Shown here: piece by piece, positions 29,117 to 36,385 of the stretch
Layout: each line of letters begins with the position of its first letter
Numbering within the stretch: the stretch's first letter is position 1
From: JBQCDV01 sp051960855
GTDB taxonomy: Bacteria; Actinomycetota; Actinomycetes; JAJZTN01
Reading direction: 5' to 3'
Length of the DNA: 53,172 nucleotides
Assembly: GCA_051960855.1 (NCBI GenBank)
Contig: JBQCDV010000025.1
Coordinates: forward strand, 1 to 53,172
The notes under the pieces: model-generated
What the model was told of the DNA's origin: nothing
Databases searched by the model: none
Seen by the model: the letters and a program-made list of their open reading frames with translations, nothing else
Translations under genes and position numbers: made by a program

Positions 29117-29127
29117 CTGTGGACAAC
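29117..29127 (-). promoter_or_regulatory. Perfect actinobacterial DnaA-box-like 9-mer
   Basis: The plus strand reads CTGTGGACAAC, whose complement contains TTGTCCACA. It sits between the divergent DUF4192 and response-regulator starts. A single box can occur by chance, so a role is only suggested. Confidence 0.4.
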
Positions 29128-29178
29128 GGCGGGGTGGGGATCCGCTGTGGAGACGGACGCGGACGGCAGACTGACCGC

Positions 29179-29901
29179 GTGCGCATCCTGGTGGTCGACG
29201 ACGATCCCGCCGTGCGGGAGTCCCTGCGCCGTTCGCTGGTCTTCCATGACTACGAGGTGGACCTGGCCAAGGACGGCGCAGAGGCGCTGCTGCGCATCGG
29301 CCAGCAGCGGCCCCATGCCGTGGTGATGGACGTGATGATGCCGCGCGTCGACGGTCTCGCCGCCTGCCGGGCGCTGAGAGAGGCCGGCGACGACCTTCCG
29401 ATCCTCGTGCTGACCGCTCGCGACGCTGTCTCCGACCGGGTCGAAGGCCTCGACGCCGGCGCCGACGACTATCTGACGAAGCCGTTCGCCCTGGAGGAGC
29501 TGCTGGCACGGCTGCGGGCCCTGCTCCGGCGTTCCGCCAGCGAGCGGTCGCCCGAGCCGGGCCCGGAGACTTCTCGATCCAACGAGGCGTCCGCGGGCGT
29601 GCTGCGGATGGGCGACTTGACCCTCGACCCGGACACGCGCGAGGTGCGCCGGGGCAACCGTTCCCTGCGCCTGACGCGGACCGAGTTCGCCCTGTTGGAG
29701 CTGCTGATGCTCAACCCGCGGCGGGTGCTGACTCGGGAGCGGATCCTGCAGGAGGTCTGGGGCTACGACTTCCCCACCACCGCCAACTCCCTTGAGGTCT
29801 ATGTCGGCTATCTGCGTCGCAAGACCGAGGCGCAAGGAGAGCCGCGACTCGTCCACACCGTCCGCGGCGTCGGCTACGTCTTGCGCGAGGACGCCCCGTG
29901 A
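29179..29901 (+). CDS. mprA: OmpR-family response regulator (MprA-like)
   Basis: 240 residues from GTG 29179. The receiver domain has the acidic cluster VVDDDPAVRES, phospho-acceptor Asp51 in MDVMMPRVDG and Lys101 in LTKPFALEELLARL. After a variable Ser/Pro/Glu linker (about 122-142) a winged-helix domain follows (LTLDPDTREVRRGNRSLRLT, LLELLMLNPRRVLTRERIL, VYVGYLRRKTE). It overlaps the sensor kinase by GTGA and is followed by an HtrA-type protease, the mprA-mprB-pepD order of mycobacteria, where the system senses envelope stress. The symbol is by analogy. Confidence 0.88.
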   Translation: MRILVVDDDPAVRESLRRSLVFHDYEVDLAKDGAEALLRIGQQRPHAVVMDVMMPRVDGLAACRALREAGDDLPILVLTARDAVSDRVEGLDAGADDYLTKPFALEELLARLRALLRRSASERSPEPGPETSRSNEASAGVLRMGDLTLDPDTREVRRGNRSLRLTRTEFALLELLMLNPRRVLTRERILQEVWGYDFPTTANSLEVYVGYLRRKTEAQGEPRLVHTVRGVGYVLREDAP

Positions 29902-31337
29902 CGACGGCGACCACCGCTGGCCCAGGGCCGGTGGGCGGGCGGTTCTCCCCCGCGCGTCACTGGTCCCAGTGGCGCCGCAGCCTCCGGGGTCGCCTCGCCC
30001 TGCTGGTCGCAGCGTCGGTCGGTCTGGCCATCGCCCTGGTCGCGGTGCTCGCCTGGTCGGTCGTGCGGGTGCAGCTGTTTCGCAGCCTGGACACCTCCCT
30101 GCTCCAGCGTGCGCAGGCGGCGGTCTCGACCGCCCTGGGCGACCCACAGCGGATCGTGGCGCTGCCGAGCGACGCGCTGCTGGCCGCGGGCGACGTCCGG
30201 ATCCTGCTCGTCTCGGCGTCCGGCACCGCCTACGCCGCACCGGGAGCGAATGTCGCCCCCTTCGGCCGCGCCGAGGTCGCGGTCGCCGCTGGGGCACGTC
30301 AGCAGTCGGTGCGGACCCTCGCCCGCGATGGCGAGCAGTTCCGGGTCGTGGCGGTGCCAGCGGCCCAGCGCTTCGCCCTCGTCCTGGCCGCTCCGCTGCA
30401 GCAGACCCAGCATGCGCTGCGCGTCGTCGGACTCGTCCTGCTCGTGATCGTTGCCCTTGGGATGGCGGTTGCCGCCTCGGCCGGCGTCGTGGTGGCCCGA
30501 GCGGCGCTGCGCCCCGTGGAGGGCCTGACTGACGCCGCGGAGCGCGTCGCCCGGACCGGGGACCTGACTCCGATCGAGGTGGAGGGCGACGACGAGGTCG
30601 CACGCCTCACGCGCACCTTCAACGCCATGCTGACCGCGCTGGCGGCCTCGCAGTCCCGGCAGCGGCAGCTCGTCGCCGATGCCGGACACGAGCTGCGCAC
30701 CCCGCTCACCAGCCTGCGCACCAACCTCGACCTGCTCGCGCAGAGCGAGGGCAGCGACCGGCTGCCGCCTGAAGAGCGGCGCGCTCTCCTGCACGACGTC
30801 CGCGCTCAGGTCGGTGAGCTCTCGGCGCTCGTCACGGATCTCGTCGAGCTGGCCCGAGACGACCGGCGGCTCGCTGACGACGACGTCGACCTCGCCGATG
30901 TCCTGGACCGAGCGCTGACCCGGGTCCGGCCCCGCGCGAACACCGGCGAGGGGGCGCCCGTCGAGGTCACCGCGAGCGTCGAGCCGTGGTGGGTCCGCGG
31001 CGACGCCGCAATGCTGGAACGGGCCGTGCTCAACCTGCTGGACAACGCCGTCAAGTGGAGCCCGCCCGGCGGCCAGGTCCATGTCACCCTGCGGCACGGG
31101 ACGCTGCGGGTGGCTGACCAGGGGCCCGGTATCGCCGACGCCGACCTGCCCCGCGTCTTCGACCGCTTCTACCGGTCGTCCGAGGCGCGGGCCATGCCGG
31201 GCTCGGGGCTGGGCCTGGCGATCGTGCGGCAGACCGCGGAGCTGCACGGCGGGCAGGTCTCAGCGGGACGGACCGTCTCCGGTGGGGCCCTGCTGACCCT
31301 GAGCCTGCCGGGGCATCCCGCGCCGCCAGCGCTCTAG
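29898..31337 (+). CDS. mprB: Sensor histidine kinase (MprB-like, HAMP)
   Basis: 479 residues. Topology: a basic cytoplasmic start, TM1 at about 33-55, an extracytoplasmic sensor of about 115 residues, TM2 at about 174-200, and a HAMP linker (ALRPVEGLTDAAERVARTGD). The H-box is DAGHELRTPLTSLR with phosphorylated His264. The N-box NLLDNAVKWSPPGG and the G-boxes DQGPGI and GSGLGLAIV complete the ATPase domain. Start GTG 29898 lies in the regulator's last codons (GTGA), so translation is coupled. Its partner is the OmpR-type regulator just upstream; the likely target is the downstream protease gene. Confidence 0.9.
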   Translation: MTTATTAGPGPVGGRFSPARHWSQWRRSLRGRLALLVAASVGLAIALVAVLAWSVVRVQLFRSLDTSLLQRAQAAVSTALGDPQRIVALPSDALLAAGDVRILLVSASGTAYAAPGANVAPFGRAEVAVAAGARQQSVRTLARDGEQFRVVAVPAAQRFALVLAAPLQQTQHALRVVGLVLLVIVALGMAVAASAGVVVARAALRPVEGLTDAAERVARTGDLTPIEVEGDDEVARLTRTFNAMLTALAASQSRQRQLVADAGHELRTPLTSLRTNLDLLAQSEGSDRLPPEERRALLHDVRAQVGELSALVTDLVELARDDRRLADDDVDLADVLDRALTRVRPRANTGEGAPVEVTASVEPWWVRGDAAMLERAVLNLLDNAVKWSPPGGQVHVTLRHGTLRVADQGPGIADADLPRVFDRFYRSSEARAMPGSGLGLAIVRQTAELHGGQVSAGRTVSGGALLTLSLPGHPAPPAL

Positions 31338-31417
31338 TCCCGTCCCGCTCCGCTCGGAGGCACCCGTGGGCGCGGCGGTGACCCGGCTGCGGAAACCTTC
31401 GGGATCTCTTGTGCCAC

Positions 31418-31440
31418 TCTCAGGCTTTCCTCAGGTCAGG
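31418..31440 (+). promoter_or_regulatory. Direct-repeat operator upstream of the HtrA gene (possible MprA box)
   Basis: CTCAGG occurs at 31419-31424 and 31430-31435, exactly 11 bp apart (one helical turn), followed at once by TCAGG at 31436-31440. Head-to-tail repeats with 11-bp spacing are the usual binding geometry of OmpR-family dimers. The block ends 16 bp before the ATG at 31457. Confidence 0.6.
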
Positions 31441-31456
31441 GGGGCAGCGTGGGGGC

Positions 31457-32911
31457 ATGACCGAACGCCCTGACGACACGCCCGAGCACTCCCCCCGCCC
31501 CTGGTGGTCCCCCGAACCCGACGCCTCCGAGCGGGCGGCCGCCCCAGAGCCGGCAGCCCACCCGACAGCAGAGCCGGCGCGACCCGAGACGGGACCGGTC
31601 GGACGCGGCCCGAACGACGCTGTCCCGGGCTCGCCGTCGAGCGGAGCGGACCCCTCGTCGTCGCCGTGGGCCCGCGACCCGCACGAGACCCAGCAGCTGC
31701 CCTTCCTCTTCGCCGCGCCGCAGGATGACCAGCGCCGCGGCGGCCCGCAGGCGGAGACGGGCCGGCAGCGACGCGGACGGCGTTCGGCGATGGGGGTCGC
31801 CGCAGTGATCGCGGCAGCAGCGATCGGCGGCGGAGCGGGAGCAGCGACCACCTACGCGCTGACCACCCACGACTCCTCGACGAGCACGCTGTCCACCCCG
31901 GCCGCCTCGGCGCTGCCCAGCACCGCAAGCGGAGAGCAGGCGAAGGCCGTCACACCGGCCGGATCCGTCGCCGCGGTCGCTCAGGCCGTGCTCCCCAGCG
32001 TCGTGCAGATCACCGTCCGCAGCGCGAGCGAGTCGGGCACCGGGACCGGCTTCGTCATCTCGGGCGACGGCGAGATCCTGACGAACAACCACGTCGTCGC
32101 CGGCGCCACGGATGGACAGGGCAGCGTCACCGTCGAGTTCAACGACGGCCAGCGGGTCGAGGCCCGCATCCTCGGCACCGACCCGACGACCGACCTCGCG
32201 GTGATCAAGGTCAACGGCGTCAAGGACCTCAAGCCTGTGAAGCTGGGCTCGTCGAGCGACCTGCAGGTCGGCCAGCAGGTCGTGGCGATCGGCTCGCCGC
32301 TGGGGCTGTCCGGCACCGTCACCTCCGGGATCGTGTCCGCACTCGACCGGCCGGTGCGCACGGGCGGCGCGGATGCCTCCGGCGAGGACCGGACCACGGT
32401 GATCGACGCCATCCAGACCGACGCCGCCATCAACCCCGGCAACTCGGGTGGGCCCCTCGTGGACATGTCCGGGCGCGTCGTCGGCATCAACTCCGCGATC
32501 GCCACCCTCGGCGCGTCAGCGGGCGGGCAGTCAGGCTCGATCGGGCTGGGCTTCTCGATCCCCATCGACCAGGCGCGTCCGATCGCCCAGCAGCTCGCCC
32601 AGGGTCAGTCGGCGACGCACGCGCTGCTCGGCGTCTCGGTCACCGACGTCACCGACAACGGCGAGCCGGCCGGCGCCGGCGTCCAGCAGGTGACGCCTGG
32701 GTCCGCCGCCGCGCAAGGCGGAATCGAGGCGGGAAGCGTGATCACGAAGGTCGACAGCCGGGTCATCGACACCGCCGACACCCTCATCGCGGAGATCCGG
32801 TCGCACCGGCCCGGGGAGAAGGTCACCGTCACCTGGCTGCCTCGCGGCAGCAGCACGCCGAAGTCAGCCTCGGTGACGCTCGGGTCGGACGCCGCCACCT
32901 CGCGGACCTGA
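31457..32911 (+). CDS. Membrane-anchored HtrA/DegP-type serine protease with PDZ (PepD-like)
   Basis: 484 residues from ATG 31457. A Pro/Asp-rich cytoplasmic N-terminus (1-110) leads to one transmembrane segment (about 112-135) and a Ser/Thr-rich extracellular linker. The trypsin-like domain has the triad His212 (TNNHVV), Asp246 (TTDLAVIKV) and Ser330 (NPGNSGGPL). A PDZ domain follows (about 395-480; LLGVSVTDV, GSAAAQGGIEAGSVITKVD). It probably degrades or refolds damaged proteins at the outer face of the membrane. It follows an MprAB-like pair and has a direct-repeat element in front, matching the mycobacterial mprAB-pepD arrangement. Confidence 0.9.
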   Translation: MTERPDDTPEHSPRPWWSPEPDASERAAAPEPAAHPTAEPARPETGPVGRGPNDAVPGSPSSGADPSSSPWARDPHETQQLPFLFAAPQDDQRRGGPQAETGRQRRGRRSAMGVAAVIAAAAIGGGAGAATTYALTTHDSSTSTLSTPAASALPSTASGEQAKAVTPAGSVAAVAQAVLPSVVQITVRSASESGTGTGFVISGDGEILTNNHVVAGATDGQGSVTVEFNDGQRVEARILGTDPTTDLAVIKVNGVKDLKPVKLGSSSDLQVGQQVVAIGSPLGLSGTVTSGIVSALDRPVRTGGADASGEDRTTVIDAIQTDAAINPGNSGGPLVDMSGRVVGINSAIATLGASAGGQSGSIGLGFSIPIDQARPIAQQLAQGQSATHALLGVSVTDVTDNGEPAGAGVQQVTPGSAAAQGGIEAGSVITKVDSRVIDTADTLIAEIRSHRPGEKVTVTWLPRGSSTPKSASVTLGSDAATSRT

Positions 32912-32916
32912 CCTCC

Positions 32917-32932
32917 CCGTGCACGAGCACGG
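32917..32932 (+). terminator. Short hairpin after the HtrA gene
   Basis: CCGTGC and GCACGG form a 6-bp stem around an ACGA loop, six bases after the stop. It is short and has no U-run, so termination is uncertain. Confidence 0.35.
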
Positions 32933-32956
32933 CCGGCGGTAGGCGAGGATGGGCAC

Positions 32957-33592
32957 GTGCGACTCGATCACGTCTCCTTCGCCGCAGGACCGGAAGGTCT
33001 GGCCGCCGCCGTGCAGCGTGTGGGCTCGGCCCTCGGTGCCGCCCTCACCGACGGCGGGCTGCACCCGCGGTTCGGCACGCGCAACTTCGTGCTGCCGCTG
33101 GCCAACGGGACCTACCTCGAGGTGGTGGGCCACCTTGACCACCCAGCGGTGGACAAGGCGCCGTTCGGCCAGGCAGTGAAGCTGCGCAGCCAGGCCGGCG
33201 GCGGCTGGCTCGGGTGGGTTGTCGCGGTGGACGACATCAGCGTGGTCGAGCAACGGCTGGGCCGGACCGCGGCCACCGGCAACCGTCACCGTCCCGACGG
33301 CTTCGACCTCCAGTGGCGCCAGATCGGCGTCCTCGACCTGATCGGTGACCCGGCACTGCCGTTCTTCATCGAGTGGGACGTCGCGCCCGAGCAGCACCCG
33401 TCCGCCGGCGGCGGCCCCTGCCACATTACGAAGCTCGAGCTCCATGGCGACCAGGGCACTCTCGGCGGCTGGTTGGGCCAGCCCGGTGAGGCGGTCCTGG
33501 ACGGCATCGACCTGGAGTGGGTCGATGGCGAGGAGCCGGGTCTGGTCGCGGTGCACGTGCAGACCGCGCACGGCGTCGTCCGGATCGACTAG
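32957..33592 (+). CDS. Glyoxalase-like (VOC fold) domain protein
   Basis: 211 residues from GTG 32957. It begins MRLDHVSFAAGPEGLAAAVQ, the start of a glyoxalase-like PF13468-type domain, with an HDHXXXX-like first metal His. NFVLPLANGTYLEVVGHLD gives the strand with the usual C-terminal Glu, and FFIEWDVAPEQHP the later Glu. Overall it has the two beta-alpha-beta-beta-beta halves of the VOC fold. No specific reaction can be assigned. Likely a separate unit; convergent with Ku, with a hairpin in between. Confidence 0.78.
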   Translation: MRLDHVSFAAGPEGLAAAVQRVGSALGAALTDGGLHPRFGTRNFVLPLANGTYLEVVGHLDHPAVDKAPFGQAVKLRSQAGGGWLGWVVAVDDISVVEQRLGRTAATGNRHRPDGFDLQWRQIGVLDLIGDPALPFFIEWDVAPEQHPSAGGGPCHITKLELHGDQGTLGGWLGQPGEAVLDGIDLEWVDGEEPGLVAVHVQTAHGVVRID

Positions 33593-33623
33593 ACACCCCT
33601 GCGCTGAGTCACCCTGCGCTGAG

Positions 33624-33647
33624 GCGGGGCGCGTCAGGCCGCCCCGC
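33624..33647. terminator. Hairpin between convergent VOC and Ku genes
   Basis: GCGGGGC (33624-33630) and GCCCCGC (33641-33647) are inverted arms with a ten-base loop. The stem overlaps the last codons of Ku and can act on either strand. No U-run is seen. Confidence 0.45.
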
Positions 33648-34725
33648 GCCGTCGCGCCGGCTTGGCAGCATCCGCCGCCGCGGCCTTCTTGGCGGACGGC
33701 TTCGCCGTGCTCGACTTCGCGGTGGCCGACTTCGTGGTGGCCGACTTCGCGGTGCTCGACTTCGCTGCGGTGGCCTTCGCCGACGCGGCCGTCTTCGCTG
33801 GGGCCTTCTTCGCAGTGGCCGTCTTCGCTGGGGCCGTCTTCGCTGCGGCTTTCTTCACAGGGGCCGTCGCGGCACTCGTCGTCCGCGGCGCTGCTGAGGT
33901 CTCGACCGACCCGGTGGCGGACCCGCTGGTCTCCGACGGCGCTTTCCCCTCCCGTGCTGCCCGGGCCGCCTCGACGCTGCGCTGCAGAGCCGTCATGAGG
34001 TCGATGACCCCGCTCGGCTGCGCTGCCGCCACCGGCTCGACGACCTCCCGGCCCTCGGTCTTGGCGGCAATGAGCTCCTCGAGCGCCGCCCGGTAGGCAT
34101 CGGTGAACTGGTCGGGCTCGAAGTCGGTGCTCATGCTCTCGATCAAGCTCGACGCCATCTGCAGCTCCTGCGGCCGCAGGTCAACGTCCTGGTCCAGGAC
34201 GCCGAAGTCGGGCTCGCGCACTTCGTCCGGCCACAGCATCGTCTGCAGGACGATGGCGTTGTCGCGCACCCGCAGCGCGGCCAGGGTCTCCCGCGAACGC
34301 AGTGCGACCTTGGCGATCGCCATGCGGTCGGTGCTGACCAGCGCCTCCCGCAGCAGCGCATAGGGCTTGGCGGCTGCCGCGTCCGGCTCGAGGTAGTACG
34401 TCTTGTTGAACAGCACCGGGTCGACCTGCTCGGCTGGCACGAACTCCAGGACGTCGATCTCGTGCCCCGAGACCAGGGGCAGCTGCTCGAAGTCGTCATC
34501 GGTGAGGATCACGACCTCGCCGCTCGGCAGCTCGTAACCCTTGCCGATCTGGTCGTAGGAGACCTCCTCCCCGTCGGTTTCGCAGACGCGCCGGTAGCGG
34601 ATGCGACCGCCGTCGGCCACGTGCACCTGGTGGAAGCGGATGTCGCGCTCCTGGGTTGCGGCGTACAGCCGGACGGGCACGTTGACGAGGCCGAAGGAGA
34701 CGGCGCCCTTCCAGATGGCCCTCAT
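33634..34725 (-). CDS. ku: Non-homologous end-joining protein Ku
   Basis: 363 residues from ATG 34725 (MRAIWKGAVSFGLVNVPVRL, the standard bacterial Ku start); a longer frame upstream is not homologous. The Ku core covers about 1-255 (IRYRRVCETDGEEV, QIGKGYELPSGEVVILTDDDF, IDVLEFVPAEQVDPVLFNKTYYL). A long Lys/Ala/Ser/Thr tail of about 100 residues follows, with repeated AKSSTAKSATTKSATAKS-like units, resembling extended basic tails of actinobacterial Ku that help DNA binding. Ku homodimers bind double-strand ends and recruit LigD. It is divergent from the dead-ligase/LigD-polymerase pair across 144 bp. Confidence 0.92.
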   Translation of the reverse strand: MRAIWKGAVSFGLVNVPVRLYAATQERDIRFHQVHVADGGRIRYRRVCETDGEEVSYDQIGKGYELPSGEVVILTDDDFEQLPLVSGHEIDVLEFVPAEQVDPVLFNKTYYLEPDAAAAKPYALLREALVSTDRMAIAKVALRSRETLAALRVRDNAIVLQTMLWPDEVREPDFGVLDQDVDLRPQELQMASSLIESMSTDFEPDQFTDAYRAALEELIAAKTEGREVVEPVAAAQPSGVIDLMTALQRSVEAARAAREGKAPSETSGSATGSVETSAAPRTTSAATAPVKKAAAKTAPAKTATAKKAPAKTAASAKATAAKSSTAKSATTKSATAKSSTAKPSAKKAAAADAAKPARRRGAA

Positions 34726-34869
34726 GCGCCGGCCCCCCGGAACCCGGTCGTCCAGTTCGTTGTCACCATCGCGTGCTACCCCTTTCCGGGCACGAGACGC
34801 GACTCGGCCGGTCGCAATGTCAGGCTCTACCTGACGTCGACACTCGTGTGCACAGAAAGGATCTTCCTC

Positions 34870-35439
34870 GTGACGCCCGGTGTCCAGGGGTTCGAGCATT
34901 CCAGCGGGGTCCTCCAGCGGGCGGTGCCCGGCCCGCTGCCGTCCGGCGAGGAGTGGGTCTACGAGCCGCGATGGGGGGGCAGACGAGTCCTCGTGGAGAT
35001 CACCGGAGGGACGGTCAGCGTCAGCGACGAGGCGGGCCGGCCTCTCGTCGACGTGGCCAGCATCCTCGCCGAGGCTGGCCTGGGCCGCCGACTGGCCGAC
35101 GCCGTCCTCGATGGCGAGATCGTCACGAACGACGAGGAGCCCGTGCTCGTCGTCAGCGACGTCCTGCGTCTGTACGGCGTGGCGGTGGCGCGGCAGACGT
35201 GGACCGAGCGCCGCGGCGTGCTCCAGCGCCTCGGGCTGGAAGGACCGCACGTGCAGGTGGCGCAGGTCTACGACGACGGCGAGGCGCTGCTCTCGGCTAC
35301 CCGTGAGCTCGGGCTCGCCGGGGTGCTGGCGAAGCGCCGGGATGCGCCGTACGGCAATCAGCTGGACCGCGCCGCCGCGGCGGAACGTGACACGACCGGC
35401 GCTGACGCCGTGAGCAGTTGGGTGTCGGTCGATGGCTGA
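34870..35439 (+). CDS. Degenerate LigD-type ATP-dependent ligase domain, catalytic Lys replaced
   Basis: 189 residues from GTG 34870; AAAGGA lies eight bases before it. The order of motifs follows the adenylation domain of LigD: WVYEPRWGGRRVLV (residues 29-42), VLDGEIV (79-85), VLRLYGVAVARQTWTERRG and LGLAGVLAKRRDAPYG. The usual K-W-D-G-Y-R motif I reads R34-W-G-G-R-R, so the AMP-accepting lysine and the Asp are lost. The OB-fold domain is missing too. It overlaps LigD polymerase by eight bases. It should not ligate DNA by the normal route. A role as structural or Ku-bridging partner is inference. The reading frame is intact, so it is not plainly a pseudogene. Confidence 0.75.
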   Translation: MTPGVQGFEHSSGVLQRAVPGPLPSGEEWVYEPRWGGRRVLVEITGGTVSVSDEAGRPLVDVASILAEAGLGRRLADAVLDGEIVTNDEEPVLVVSDVLRLYGVAVARQTWTERRGVLQRLGLEGPHVQVAQVYDDGEALLSATRELGLAGVLAKRRDAPYGNQLDRAAAAERDTTGADAVSSWVSVDG

Positions 35440-36382
35440 GGCAGGATCTGAGGCTCTCGTCGAGGTCGACGGCCACCAGCTGAAGCTGACGAACCTGCCG
35501 AAGGTGCTCTATCCGGAGGCCGGGTTCACCAAGGGCGCCGTCATCGACTACTACGCCCGCATCGCTCCGGTGTTGCTGCCGCATCTCGCCGACCGCGCCA
35601 TCACCCGCAAACGGTGGCCGGAGGGCGTGGATGGTCCACCGTTCTTCGAGAAGAACCTTCCCAAGGGCACACCGGAGTGGGTGGAGCATGTCGTGCTCGA
35701 CTCCCCGTCCAGCACGAAGGCGCGCGACGTCGTCGACTACCCCCTCGTGACCGGGCTCGCCTCTCTGCTGTGGCTGGCCAACCTCGCCGCGCTCGAGCTG
35801 CACGTGCACCAGTGGCGGGTGCGGGGAGCCGTCGCCGGCCCGAACGCCGCCCGCGCCCCGCTGGGCGAGCGAGAGAACCCTGACCGCCTGGTGGTGGACC
35901 TCGATCCCGGCGCCCCCGCCGGCCTCGAAGCCTGCGTGGAGGTGGCGTTCGCAACCCGGGAGCGGCTGGCCGCGGACGGTCTCGAGACGTACCCGGTCAC
36001 CAGCGGCTCCAAGGGTCTGCAGCTCTACGCACCCATCTCGGGGCAGCAGCCGGCGGAGGTGGTGGAGGACTACGCCCACCGCATCGCCGTCGAGATCGAG
36101 CGACAGCTGCCCGAGCTTGTGGTCTCTCGCATGACCAAGAGCCTGCGCACGGGCAAGGTGCTGTTCGACTGGAGCCAGAACCACCCCCGCAAGACCACGG
36201 TCTGCCCCTACTCCCTGCGAGGGCGCGTCCTGCCCACCGTCGCGACGCCGCACACGTGGGACGAACTCGCCGAGGGCTCGGCCCGTCAGTGGCGCGCGGA
36301 GGACGTGCTCGCGCGGGTCGATCAGGCCGGCGACCTGCTCACCCCGCTGTTCGAGCCGGGCCCCCCGGTCCCGCAGGCCTGA
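35432..36382 (+). CDS. ligD: LigD-type polymerase/primase domain (NHEJ)
   Basis: 316 residues from ATG 35432. A stand-alone LigD polymerase (PolDom, archaeo-eukaryal primase fold) that fills gaps and adds nucleotides at broken ends. Signatures: LTNLPKVLYPEAGFTKG near the N-terminus, ITRKRWPEGVDGPPFFEK, the catalytic metal Asp pair D156/D158 in RLVVDLDPG, TSGSKGLQLYAPI and DWSQNHPRKTTVCPYSLRG with the third acidic position in the preceding LFDW. It overlaps the degenerate ligase domain gene and is divergent from Ku, so the three form an NHEJ locus. An active ATP ligase is not seen in this window. Confidence 0.9.
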   Translation: MAEAGSEALVEVDGHQLKLTNLPKVLYPEAGFTKGAVIDYYARIAPVLLPHLADRAITRKRWPEGVDGPPFFEKNLPKGTPEWVEHVVLDSPSSTKARDVVDYPLVTGLASLLWLANLAALELHVHQWRVRGAVAGPNAARAPLGERENPDRLVVDLDPGAPAGLEACVEVAFATRERLAADGLETYPVTSGSKGLQLYAPISGQQPAEVVEDYAHRIAVEIERQLPELVVSRMTKSLRTGKVLFDWSQNHPRKTTVCPYSLRGRVLPTVATPHTWDELAEGSARQWRAEDVLARVDQAGDLLTPLFEPGPPVPQA

Positions 36383-36385
36383 GCC

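Noticed and set aside
34973..34979. Run of G in the degenerate ligase as a frameshift site
   Set aside because: The frame is continuous on both sides with ligase motifs, so loss of the catalytic Lys is by substitution, not by a shift. A strain comparison would settle whether the run varies.
33634..35250. Ku frame extended by about 175 residues
   Set aside because: The extension lies opposite the ligase-like gene; Ku starts with MRAIWKGAVSFGLVNV at 34725.
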